The notes under the pieces: model-generated
Told to the model about the DNA's origin: nothing
The model's input: only the letters and a program-made list of their open reading frames with translations
Database searches by the model: none
Assembly (NCBI GenBank): GCA_943737045.1
Contig: CALSFV010000015.1
Span: forward strand, 1-64,000
Length of the DNA: 64,000 bases
Source: Parapristionchus giblindavisi
Lineage: Eukaryota; Nematoda; Chromadorea; Rhabditida; Diplogasteridae
Direction of reading: 5' to 3'
Position numbers and translations under genes: made by a program
In this document: one piece after another, positions 47,301 through 60,000 of the stretch
Layout of the letters: the number at the start of each line of letters is the position of its first letter
Numbering within the stretch: the first letter of the stretch is position 1

Positions 47301-48045
47301 TCGGAATCTCTCGTCCCATAACAATCGATAATCGTCGTTGAAGCAGTCGAATATTGACTTGCTGATCTACCAGAGATACCTTAAGATCAATCGATAAATC
47401 ACTGATTACAGTAATCAATCTACAGTAATCTCCCCCAAAATACCGTACATCTTCATCGATTGTTGTTGTTGAAACATCGTCATTTGAGGACTCTTGGGTT
47501 GGCGGAGTCATGGTTGAGACGGCGTAAAAGCAAGCAGAGAGGAGCACCTGAAGAGATCAAAGATCAAATATCAAACTACAAAATTAAGATGAAAGATCAA
47601 AGATCAACGTACCAATTCGGCCCATCTTTGAGTGAGCAGATGAGTGTGCACTTCAATGGGCAATTCACTGTAGAACGGCAACTGTTTTGTCCATTCGACC
47701 AATTGCTCCACGATTTCATCGCCTGTAAGATCAAAGATCAAACTACAATAGATCAAAGATCAAACTACAATAGATCAAAGATCAAACTACAATAGATTAA
47801 AGATCAAACTCCAATATATCAATGATCAAAGACTAACCAATTCGACTGAGTCGTTTGCAAGAGTCATCGCTATCACGAACTGACCGAATCCGTAATCCGT
47901 TAAGATTTATTAATCGATCGATTCGATCGATTGAGATCATGTCCTGAACAGAATGAGATTACAGTAATCCACCGATTATTGAACCTCTGACCAATGTTAG
48001 AATGACTTTAGCTATAAGACCCCCCTTCTCAGTTTCGTGAACCAC
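44388..48045. repeat. Tandem unit 3 (left part near-identical, right part diverged)
   Basis: From 44388 to about 47160 it matches units 1 and 2 almost perfectly. From about 47160 to 48045 it is clearly diverged, with indels in introns (for example the region around 47205-47280 and 47400-47440) and substitutions in exons. Homology ends near 48045, where units 1 and 2 go on into GC-rich foldbacks and this one enters a GGGAGA array. Confidence 0.85.
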
Positions 48046-51000
48046 CATTGCTCTCATTTTTTTGATCGTCCGAGAATAGAGCAAATGGTATGCACTCTAC
48101 TGGTCAAGGCCGTGCTAGGATGTGAAGTATAGGGGTGGTGAAAGTTGGAGAGGGAGAGGGAGAGAGGGAGAGAGGGAGAGGGAGAGGGAGAGAGGGAGAG
48201 AGGGAGAGGGAGAGAGTTAGAGGGAGAGAGGGAGAGGGAGAGAGGGAGAGGGAGAGAGGGAGGAGAGAGGGAGAGGGAGAGGGAGAAGGAGAGGAAGAGA
48301 GAGAGCTGAGGACTACCTCCCATTGCAACACTGTGACAGCCTGTACCATAGGGGATTTATTGGTTCCATTACTGTTACACGAACTTATCATGATTAGTGT
48401 ATACTTGGATAAGAAGAAACATATTCCCCTCTACCGTATCCAAATATTTTATGTTCTATTGTATGTTCCTGCACTTTTGATATCAATAAAGATGGAGCAT
48501 GTCCATGACGTTAGATCTCATGGATATTATGATCTCATCATTTGGCCCTATCATTCTCTAGCTGTTCTGTTGTCTCTGCTAATCACACTATGTCAACTAT
48601 GGTATGATTGTATTTTGGTGTAGCCTATGATCCTATTGGACGACGTTTCCCATTCACTCTCACTTTCTATCGACCTCGTGCACATTGTGGAACGAGTACA
48701 TTTGAAATAAGAAGGTTAATTTAAGTAATGTGATACAGTATTCTCACGCTCACTATAAAATTCTAATTTGGAATGATCTCTCCATGGATTTCAGATGAAA
48801 ATTAGTTATTGATCTTCGTGATAAAAAAACCTATGCGGCGTTAGAGAACAACGAATTAATGCGTTAATGAATATTGTGTAGGGAATAAAGAAGAACAGAA
48901 AAACTCTATCGAATACTATGTTTTCTTTTTTATGGCTTGCAAAGGGCCTAAACCAGAATACTGTGCAAAATAGAAAAAAAGCGTTACCTCAATAAGGTTC
49001 TTTGTCGTCCCTTTATGACATCCTCTATCCTCTAGTTCGACGTCATCTTCTGTGGATTGACAGGCAGCGACGATGACTGATGGAGGAGAGGAGGGAGGAG
49101 AGACGGAGGAGGGCGAGAGAGAGGAGGAGAGGGGAGGAGGAGGAGGAAGATGGGTGGAGGAGGAGGAGGACGGAGTGGATGGGTTCATGCGACGACGACG
49201 ATGGGATGACTGTAATGAGGTTACGGTAAGTGAGAGATTACGGTAGGATGAGAGGGGTACGGTAGTTGTCTCTCTGTGTATCCCTCTTGCTTGTATGGCT
49301 TTTGAGATAAATATAATACTTCAATCAGTAAACGAGTGGTAGGCATGGTAAATAATATCCATGAGAAGGAAAGCAATAGTGAAATATAAAAATTCAATTA
49401 TATTCGCATCTGACTCTCGAACGGAAACTGCAGGATTACGGTAGAAAGGCAATCAATATTTACCCGGTATACGGAATAGATAGCGGCGCCATTGCGGCCT
49501 CCCGGAGTACGATCTTCACGAACTGCTGGAATATCGATTGATATTGATTGATTAATCGATAGAAAATCGATATCAAGATTGAAAGTACAGTATACCTTCG
49601 AGAACCATTCCTTCGTCGAGACACCGTAAGAAGCGACAGTACTGACAACGATTACGACGTTCCTTCGTTACAGTACACGAACCACGATTGGCTGGAATAC
49701 GGTAGGGTTACGGTAGATCAAGATTAAGAATATATTAAACTTCCATCCGAAATTTTAGCAAAAGTATCACGTGAAAACAAACTTTTTTGTTTTAAATTAA
49801 ATTAGTCAAATTTTAAAAAAAATATTTATTTAAATTTAAATACCGGAATTAGCACAGGAGTATCGTCGTTTGTTTTGGACTGTTCGTTTGAAGAATCCTT
49901 TGCAACTGCAAAGAGACAACATTTATTCAACTGCTAGACCAAAGCTTCGGGGGTAAATGCAATTAATAACATCCAAATTACATTTGATGGTAACGAAGAA
50001 AACAGAAAGCGATGCTATGATAGAAATGGCTCGACGTTCTCTAATTTAGGTAAGTTTCGTATGTATTTTAATATATTAATTTTGTTCAAGACAAATGGAA
50101 GCAAACAAATATTAATCTAGGCTTGTTGCAAAACTAGAAGAAGAAGCAAGATATACGTAGTAATTTAGATATTCGAATTGTGAAGATGAGACTGATAAGT
50201 GGTATATTGGGGTGGGAGTGAGGAGGAAAGGGGAGAGAGAGGGAGAGGGAGAGAGAGAGGGAGAGAGGGAGAGAGAGGAGGGAGGGAGAGAGGAGAGAGA
50301 GAGGGAGAGAGAGAGGGGGAGAGAGAGGGAGAGAGGGAGAGAGAGACAGAGGGAGGGAGAGAGAGAGGGATAGAGGGAGAGTGAGAAACTAATGAAAGAA
50401 AGACTCATATCTATTAGTATGGATATATCTATCTTGACAATGGCGCATGCTGTGAGTAATATTGTAATCATTGGAGTGAAAAGAGAAGATGGAGAGGGAG
50501 AGAGGGAGATAGAGGGAGGAAGAGAGGATAGGAGAGAGGGAGGAGAGAGGGAGAGAGAGAGGGAGGAGAGGGAGAGGGAGAGAGGAAGCTAAACGACAGT
50601 ATCTCTCTCTCTCCCTCTATCTCTCTTGCATCGTCGAGAAGCCTACCGCACTTTCTCAGTCTTGGGGATTGGTTCGAAAACATGTTTTTAGTACACACAG
50701 TAGGACTCTCTGAACGAATACGGGGATATTGAGTAGACGGTAGGGGAGGAGAGAGGCAGAGGGAGAGGGAGGGATAGAGAGGGAGAGGAGAAATAGAGAG
50801 TAAACGAAAAGCAGGTAAGCGAAAATATAATATTTATGCTAGTTACTCGGGAATAATGACGGTATTGAATGAAATGGGATATAATATGAGAGATATGTTA
50901 AGACATCGGCTCAGTAAGATTCCAGGAAGTGCCGGACATCGACCTCACCGATTTGGCCCAAAATTTTTTTATGGATACCCCCATTGGCCCCCATCACAAA

Positions 51001-54000
51001 ATGGGTATTCATTTCGGCTGGTTCCTTGAAACACAGATGTGGCGGGTTTTCGAAATTTGAAAACTCGATTTTCACCAGAAAAAAAATGGAGCGACCTAGG
51101 ACCAAGGTTAGTGTCGATTAATTATAAGTATAAATAGACAACAAAAACTGGCTATACGACGGTCCGGAGATCCGATCGCAAACTGATTTTTTTACCTCCT
51201 CAAAACATTCTAAAATTATTTAAAATTTTAAAACAAAAAAGTGCAGTCCAATTTTTGCCTTATCTTATAGAGCAAAACATTCCGCGTCGAATAAGGGAAA
51301 AAAATCAAAAATCGAAGGACCCGTCTTTTGAGATAAATGAACCTGAAGATGACCCGAAAAAATTTTTGTTTTCAAACCCCCTCATGCTTGTACTCATATT
51401 GAAGAGCTCGTCGAGTAGAACAACTTTCATGTTGAACATTTTGTCTGAAACTCATGTACAAGAGAAATACATGAATTAAGATTTATTGGATCCAAATCTT
51501 TATTATCGCTTGTATCTTGAGAACAAACGACTTTCATAGAATACGACCAACATAAAAAATGATGTACTTGACGAGTACTTTAAAATGATTATAAACATGG
51601 CAAGGTTTCGACAACTTTTTTTTTCAATACTAATTTCCAGGCCATTTTTTCAGCATGGGGGTCTACAATTTTTTTTCGTGAAACAATAAAGTAAGTATGG
51701 ATTTTTGCGTTCTACAATATAGGCGTAATCGCTTTGTACACAAAAAATATTTTACTTTCGTTTTACTCAAAATTGTGTGAACAACCGTGCGAATAAATAA
51801 AACTCATGTATTTCTCTTGCACATGAGTTTCAGACAAAACCTTCAACATGAAAGTTGTTCTACTCGACGAGCTCTTCAGTATGAGTACAAACATGAGGGG
51901 GTTTGAAAACAAAAATATTTTCGGGTCATCTTCAGGTTCATTTATCTCAAAAGACGGGTCCTTCGATTTTTGATTTTTTTTCCCTTATTCGACGCTGAAT
52001 GTTTTGCTCTATAAGATAAGGCAAAAATTGGACTGCACTTTTTTGTTTTAAAATTATTTTATTTTCGTTTCACTCAAAATTAGCAGATAAACGTGTGTAA
52101 CTCTCTTGTACATGAGTTTCAGACAACACCTTCAACATGAAAGTTGTTCTACTCGACGAGCTCTTCAGTATGAGTACAAACATGAGGGGGTTTGAAAACA
52201 AAAATATTTTCGGGTCATTTTCAGGTTCATTTATCTCAAAAGACGGGTCCTTCGATTTTTGATTTTTTTCCCTAATTCGACGCGGAATTTTTTGCTCTAT
52301 AAGATAAGGCAAAAATTGGACTGCACTTTTTTGTTTTTAAATTTTAAATAATTTTAGAATGTTTTGAGGAGGTAAAAAAATCAGTTTGCGATCGGATCTC
52401 CGGACCGTCGTATAGCAATTTTTTGTTGTCTATTTATACTTATAATTAATCGACACTAACATTGGTCCTAGGTCGCTCCATTTTTTTCTGGTGAAAATCG
52501 AGTTTTCAAATTTCGAAAACCTGCCACATCTGTGTTTCAAGGAACCAGCCGAAATGAATACCCATTTTGTGATGGGAGCCAATGGGGGCATCCATAAAAA
52601 AATTTTGGGCCAAATCGGTGAGGTCGATGTCCGGGGTCACTGGCTCAACCCTCGAATCTTACTGAGCCGGTGTCTTAATAGTAATGAAATAGAAAATATT
52701 TATATATTATAAGAGGAATATAAAGATAACGAGAGCTTCTACAGGAGACCTACATACAATATACACAGGGATCTCTGGTATGACTTCATGTGACTAGAGT
52801 AATAGAATAGCTTTACCGTTTTTACAATATTTATCACTTGGTGGAGAAGAGTAAGTGAGGTATAGCAATTGAGATATTCTACTGTCAAGCAGGGCTAATG
52901 GATGATAACATCTTTCATGTACTTCAATTGGTAAGTTCGATTTGGATATCTCCCAGAGACGGAAGAATAAAAGAATTGCGAGCCTTCCCCCTGCCAATGT
53001 CTTATCTACTCTTCTCATCTTACAATTAGTGCTAGTGTTACAATTACAATATTGAATGAATATAGTTCAAAAGAATAGATACATAGATGTATGATGGACA
53101 ATGTTTTTCTTTGAGTACAAGCAAAGTATGCTAGCCCTGGATCAAAGGTTCTCAATTAAATTATAGAAGTTCTATTGAATTAAGTGACCATTGTCATATT
53201 CAAACTGCCCAGAAGAAATGAATAAATTAATGAATAAGAGAAAAGGGACAAAAAACGAGATGGGTAAGAGGGTGGAGAGACCACTGCGTGTGTCCTCACT
53301 ATAGCTTCCGATATGAGGGGATAAAGAGGGAGAGAGGGAGAGAGAAGGGAGAGGGAGAGAGAGGGAGAGAGAGAGAGAGAAGGGAGAGGGAGAGATACCG
53401 ATTGGACTGTCCGGGCGTGACCTCTGTGCTGACCGGCGTAAGACAGCTGTAGAAGCGGTACGCAAGAGGGAGAGAGAAGGAGAGGGAGGGAGGGGAGAGA
53501 GAGAGGGAGAGGTAGAGGGAGAGATAGGGAGAGAGAGGGAGAGGGAGGGAGAGGGAGAGATCAAGAGAGAGGGAGAGGGAGGGAGAGGGAAAGATCAAGA
53601 GAGATATGACCTCGTATGAACTCTTGCAGATGGGAATGGCAAGAGATGCCACCTGGATAGTTGAATGAGAGAAGAAAAGTGATTGAAATGATGAAGGGAC
53701 ATGATCTCTGTGATCTCTTCATTTCATGTACTATCTCATCGTTGTCTGACTAATGTGGGTTTAAAATCTTGTAAAAGTAGATGGAAAAGTGAAAAGTAGT
53801 GTTAATTTTGTGATTGTAAAAGTAGTTGAAAAAGTAGCCTATCTTCGTAATTGACAAACTTTTACAATAAAAACCCTTTACGCGAGAGTTGGATTACTAC
53901 TTTTCCACCTACTTTTACAATCATAAAATTAACACTACTTTTCACTTTTCCATATACTTTTCCAAGATTTTAACACCGCATTAGGAACATTGACCACTTC

Positions 54001-57000
54001 TTGTATGCTTGCTTCATTGGAGTTTACAAAAGAAAAGAAACGAAATATTGGAGAGAGTGTGTGAAAGGAGAAAGTTTACCCCGAGTTACTGTAGAAAGAT
54101 AAGATCTAAATTGTACGTGCTATGAAGAGAACCACAGCGCACACAGTGAAAGCGGGACTAGAAAACTTGTCTTTGTCATACCCTGTCCCTCTCGAAACAC
54201 AGTGACACTGTTGGCATCGGTTACAATTCTTTGAAAATGGACATATGGAGGCATTTAAAATGTATTAATAGTTCACGGTGGATAGATCATGGATGTCCAG
54301 ATGTGAGAGAGAGAGACATAAAAGGAATTGAAAGGTAGATGATTGAAGATTCAGAAAGGTTATGTGGACAGATGTGATCGTTTCACATTCAGACACACTC
54401 AATTGATACAGTTGGTTGACAGCACAAAGGGGAGAGGGAGAGGGAGAGGGAGAGGGAGAGGGAGAGGGAGAGGGAGAGGGAGAGGGAGAGGGAGAGGGAG
54501 AGGAGGACTGATGGATGAATGAAAGATGAGGCTAAAGGAAGGTCTAGGACTATCCAGGACCAGTTTTCTCCGGTCCTTGCTCAAATTGTTTGATTGGATT
54601 ATGTTATTTGAATGTGGAAAGTAATGAACTACAGTAATCCAGGAAGATCGATTATGAAGTACTGTAGTGATACGGTAAAGGAACAGAGATTATCGTGAAC
54701 TGACGGAGGATAGTCTAGAATGAGACAATGAAGGTTGTCCTCGAGTATATGACCCTCAAATCGGATGAGATGACCGCATTGGAGATGTCATCCTGTATCT
54801 CTACCTCTAGATGAAGAGGGAGGGAGGGAGAGATACTAGGTGGCAAGAGCATCTGTTCGGTCAAGATAACCTTTAGTGATCCGTGAGACATGAGAAACTG
54901 TTAAAGATATGATATGCAAAAGTATGAGACGTTTCTCTGTTTAGTTGAGAGTTTAACTTCCTATTTTATTTATTTATTTATCTTTAACGATAAACATTGA
55001 GAGCCGGGCGTTTAAATACCGTATTAACAACTGAGCTAGAATGGATAGCTAACGAAAAAGCAGATCGAGAATGAGGAAAGGAATGAAGAAAAGAGTAAAG
55101 AGAAGAAGAGGAATAGAGGATGGGGTTTAGTATTTTACTGGGGAGTCGAATGACCTAGTGAACTATCTCGTAGAGAGATTGTAGAACAAGGCCAAAAGAG
55201 GGAGAGGGAGAGGGATAGGGAGAGAGGGAGAGAGAAGGGGAGAGGCAGAGGGAGAGAATCGTAGAAGAAGCTGTACGATATAGTGAACGTCTGTCTAGAT
55301 GGAGGATATCTCTGACTCTCTAGCCACCCTCTTCATTCTCCATACTCTCTCATCACTTGAGATCTCTTCATGAAGTTGTTCTATCTCACTCTCTGCTTCT
55401 CTGCACTCTCTCACTTTTGTATACTCTCTCGGCCATGGTCGCATGCGAAAACAGACTTGGAGAGATACAAAACAGGAGAGGGCCCCTCATTCTGCCCAAT
55501 GAAGTCTCCCTCTAGAAGCATGAGTGGATGCTCAGAAGGAGAGGGAGAGAGGGAGGGAGAGGGAGAGGGAAAGGGAAAGGGAGAGGGAGAGGGAGAGGGA
55601 GGGAGACAGAGGGAGAGGGAGAGCAGAGGGAGAGGGAGAGTAAAAACATGAAGTTGTATGAATAGTAATGGAAAGGTACGAGCAACAAATGACGATTTCA
55701 TTGAATAGATGTTATCACGGGGGATATACATTATAATATATTTATCTTCTATATACATTAGCCTATGGATGAATGAATATTGTTAAAAGATGACGTACTT
55801 ATTTGGATAAATATAGGAAGGATTTGAATAAGCGAAGATTTCAGACGGATTATATACAAAGTATGATAAGAGAGATGACCGAGAGGGGGATTGGATAAGA
55901 TTTGCAGGATTTTTTATACTAATAATATTACTGAAACATCATGAATCATTCGTACTAATATATTAAAGTTCACAGATTATCATTTTAACTTTAAAGGCAA
56001 ACTCATGGATTACCAATATTCTCTCGTAGACAAATAATGCGAGAGAGTGTGGCCAGAGCGGAGAGTTTCAAATTAGCACTGGGTGTGACTTGTTCATTAT
56101 AACATATTCATTTATTGTGATTGAATATTGTTATGCGATTAAAGTAAATAAATAAATACTTAAAGTAACGTGAAAACTCCCAAGAATAAGAACGGCGAAG
56201 GAAAGAGTAAAAGGTGTTGAATGAATAGTAGTAGAATGTAGTAAAAAGTGCATAATGACCCAAAAAGAGAAGAGAACGGTAGAAGACCGATTAAAGTGCA
56301 TTCAAGGTAGTCGGCTTTTTTGTACTAAGAAATGTTTCCGAAATTCAAACTTCGTTTCAAGGCACTCTGTACAGTTAGTTCATTTGAAAGAAAAAGAAAA
56401 GGAGAACGCGCGGATTTTAGGAATTAAAACCATTTGGAATGCTGAATTTGAGGTAATTTCGACATTTAGACCACGTGCTAATTTTGCTTTCCGCTCAAGC
56501 AACGTTCTCTCGTAGACAAATAAAGCGAGAGAGTATGGAGAGAGTGGATGATTTCACATTAGCTCGGGATGTTCCAGTAAGGAATCGTCCGAAATTTCGG
56601 AATATGCTATATTTGAAGGGGAGATTCAAAGTTGTTTATCGATTGTGACCAATTTCATTTCATCTGAATTAAGTAGATTTCGTCGTCTATGCGGCACTAG
56701 TAAACAAAATAGGATATGAGATTTAGTCCCGCTAGCATCTTCCTCCGTTCCACCCTCTCTCCCTCTGCCTCTGCCTCTCCCTCTCTCCCTCTCCCTTTCC
56801 CTCTCTCTTCCTACCCTCCATCGTTTGCATATTCCTAGGCGACCATACTGAAGGATCAGAAATGAGAGAAAGGAATATTGTGAATTATTTATGATGTCTG
56901 ACTAGAAGAAGAGAATAGTTGTAATTGAAAACAAAGAGAGAAAAGTTATTTAAGGAAGATTAAGTGAAATACACAATAATGATCCGAAAAGCAAAGAGAT

Positions 57001-60000
57001 TAAGAGAAATGAAAAGAGGCGAATATGTTCTTTCTATTTTCTCTTTTTTTCGACTTTTGAATACCGAATGAGAGTGATCTTAGCAATTGTCTCCGATCTA
57101 CTCAAAAGAGACAGATCTCAACTCATCCTGGCATTATGAGAAGGCAAAAGCATCGCGCGAATAAGTTTCAATCCGATTTCATTAATCGTATCGAAAACGT
57201 TATAATAACAATAATAATATGTATTACTTCAAGTGTACGTATCGGGGATGGGATCGGGAATATCTGTTAGATAAGTCTTTTTGAAGGATCTATGCCATCT
57301 GATAAGGCCAGGACGAGTTGAGAGCAGGGCTGGAATTTAAGGTGAACTGTTTTAGCGGTTTTAACAGATTTAACGGAATTTGAAACTGTTAAATTTTGAT
57401 TTAAAGCCCAACCCTGGTTGAGAGCCGCCTGGAGTATACAAAATCCCTTTGACCATGATACAGAGATAAAGATGATTAAACCACGAAGTAACCGGGAAAT
57501 GTTCGAACATGGACAGTACATGAAACAATGTTTGAAAGAACGAGCATTTGGTAGCCTCAATAAAACGGAGGTGACGTTACTTCAACTTGACTATTACAGT
57601 GTTGAAGTTGTAGAGAAGGAGAGGTAGAGAGGGAGAGGGAGAAGGAGAGACTGTCACAAAGGTCATTCAATAAAGTAGAATGTGAAGAAAGCGAGAATGA
57701 ATCGGAGATAGAGACCCCTCTGGACTCTGGACAAAGATCCGAAATCATGACCTTCTTCCCTGTCTCATTTGAATGATCCGAAGAACAACACAACCACAAA
57801 ATCATTAAAGGAATGGCTAATTTGAAACCCTACGCTCTGGCAATACTCTCTCGCTTTCTTTGTCAGAAAGAATGTGGCCAGAGCAGAGAGTAAAATTAGT
57901 TAAAAATATAGTATATGTTGAATGCGATATTCGAACTGTGTTAAAACGAAAATATGCGTATCTGTAAGAAAATAACGAACTGGAATAGTTTTTCAAAAAA
58001 AGATCTAAATACCACAGCGCACAATATTTATCTAACTTATAAGATTAACTAATTTTACAATTGATTTCCATGCAAGCCCATATTTATACATTTCAAGCAT
58101 AATTAACTTAACTGCTAGGGACTCGAAACGAAGTGAAATGAATACCGTAAGAAGAACTGGATCAAAGATACAGTAATCAGATCGGAGCCGATATTATATA
58201 GAATACGGTAGTGATTGCACAAAAGATCAGAATTCGGAAGTGACGGTAGAAAGTGTACAGAGATAAGAGAGAGTACAGACTATGAGAGATATTTGATAGC
58301 GAGAGTATGGGAAAGTGAGAGAGTCACGGATAGAGATAGACGAGAGAGTGTGCAAAAGTGAGAGAGCGTGATTCTGATTTCGTGTTTATCTTCTCAACCA
58401 CTTCAGAAGTCGGATTGATGAGAAGGAAAGAGTGACTAATATTACAACGAAGCTATGTACTGTCACAAAGTGCAATGAAGGTAATCAATAAATGATAATC
58501 AATCCATAATCAATCGATAAATCAATCAATAAAGGGATGATCGAATCTCGAAAGCAGAAAGAAATTAGGATGATGGTAAGCTCGAATGAAAGGAGGGGAA
58601 TGAGGGGAGGGGGAATAAAGAATAAAGAATGTCTAGCTGGTTTAGACCAGGATCTATCCATGTCTCTCTCGTATTCACACACACTCTCATCTATGAGAGG
58701 AGTTAACCATCTCGAACTGGCTAGAAATGAATGAGATGCAGTTATGTCAGTGGTCGGGTTGACGTGAGAAGGAGAGGGAGAGGGAGAGGGAGAGGGAGAG
58801 GGAGAGGAAGAGGGAGAGGGAGAGGGAGAGGGAGAGGGAGAGGGAGAGGGAGAGGGAGAGGGAGAGGGAGAGGGAGAGGGGGAGAGGGAGAGGGAGAGGG
58901 AGAGGGAGAGGGAGAGGGAGAGGGAGAGGGAGAGGGAGAGGGAGAGGGAGAGGGAGAGGGAGAGGGAGAGGGAGAGGGAGAGGGAGAGGGAGAGGGAGAG
59001 GGAGAGGGAGAGGGAGAGGGAGAGGTAAATGAGAGAGAATAGAGGAATGAAATCGACTAAGACTGAAACAGTAAACTTAGTCGATCAATTCAATTTGTTA
59101 AAGCCATTTTAATCAATACAATCTTTGATCAATCAATAATCAATAAATGCACCGTACCCTTCACAAGTGAAGATACCGTAGTGCAGTCCACTCGATCGAT
59201 CGTTGCAGATAGCACAAATGTCCCTTCCTCTGAATACTGCACCAACTACCGTATCGTTGTTCTGAAAATTGGGAAACGTCGCCTATTGAAAATTCTGAAG
59301 AAAGACTTGATTGGGAAAGTGCACTAACTCCACGATTGTAGTGTTCCAACCACGGATATCGATCTTCTTTTCTTGATTGATTATCGATTGAATTATCGAT
59401 TGGTTGTTCGGATTCCTCTTCTTCTAACTCTTCTTCCTTGATTTCTTGTTTAATGAACACGGGGGTAAAGCTACAATAATATTGATCGTTAAAGTACAGT
59501 ATGCTGAAATGCAATACTGTAACTCAGTTGTTATTGATTGATTTAGAATTTGATTGGTTAAAATATATCGTAAGACCGAGATTTATTGATCAATGTATTA
59601 TATAGACATTGAAAATTGTATTGATTCTGATGCCATAGTCATAGCTGGGTGAGCGCCATGAAACATAGTTTATGCAGGTTGGCAAATGAGTATTATTAAG
59701 AAAGAAACAAAGGGAGAGAATATAAATGGCTTGTGTTAGAAATTTTTTTAAGAAAAAATAAAATAAATCTAAAAACGATATGAATATGGAAGCAAACCTT
59801 GAAGTTGCGGTGGAACTAATATTAGTAATCGATAGTCCTATTCTGGCTAGATATTGTTGATAGAAGACCAGAGGATGTTTACTGTCATCCGACTGAAATA
59901 AAATTATATTATCGATTATACGAAGAACTTATTCATATTTTTAAAATGTTTTTTTTACATTCAAAGTACATGCAAGCTTAAACATGTACATCTATTAAAG

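Noticed and set aside
10020..47835. CRISPR-like array from regularly spaced GATCTTT units
   Set aside because: The units are tandem microsatellites without unique spacers, and the genome is eukaryotic.
51255..52312. Mirrored 74-80 codon frames ([20 protein letters not shown]...)
   Set aside because: They arise because the same 250-base block occurs in both orientations inside a foldback element; no transposase motif.
58731..59042. Open frame of Arg-Gly and Gly-Glu repeats, about 100 codons
   Set aside because: It follows the pure GGGAGA array in every frame without stops. Codon content is dictated by the hexamer, and there is no splice or domain context.
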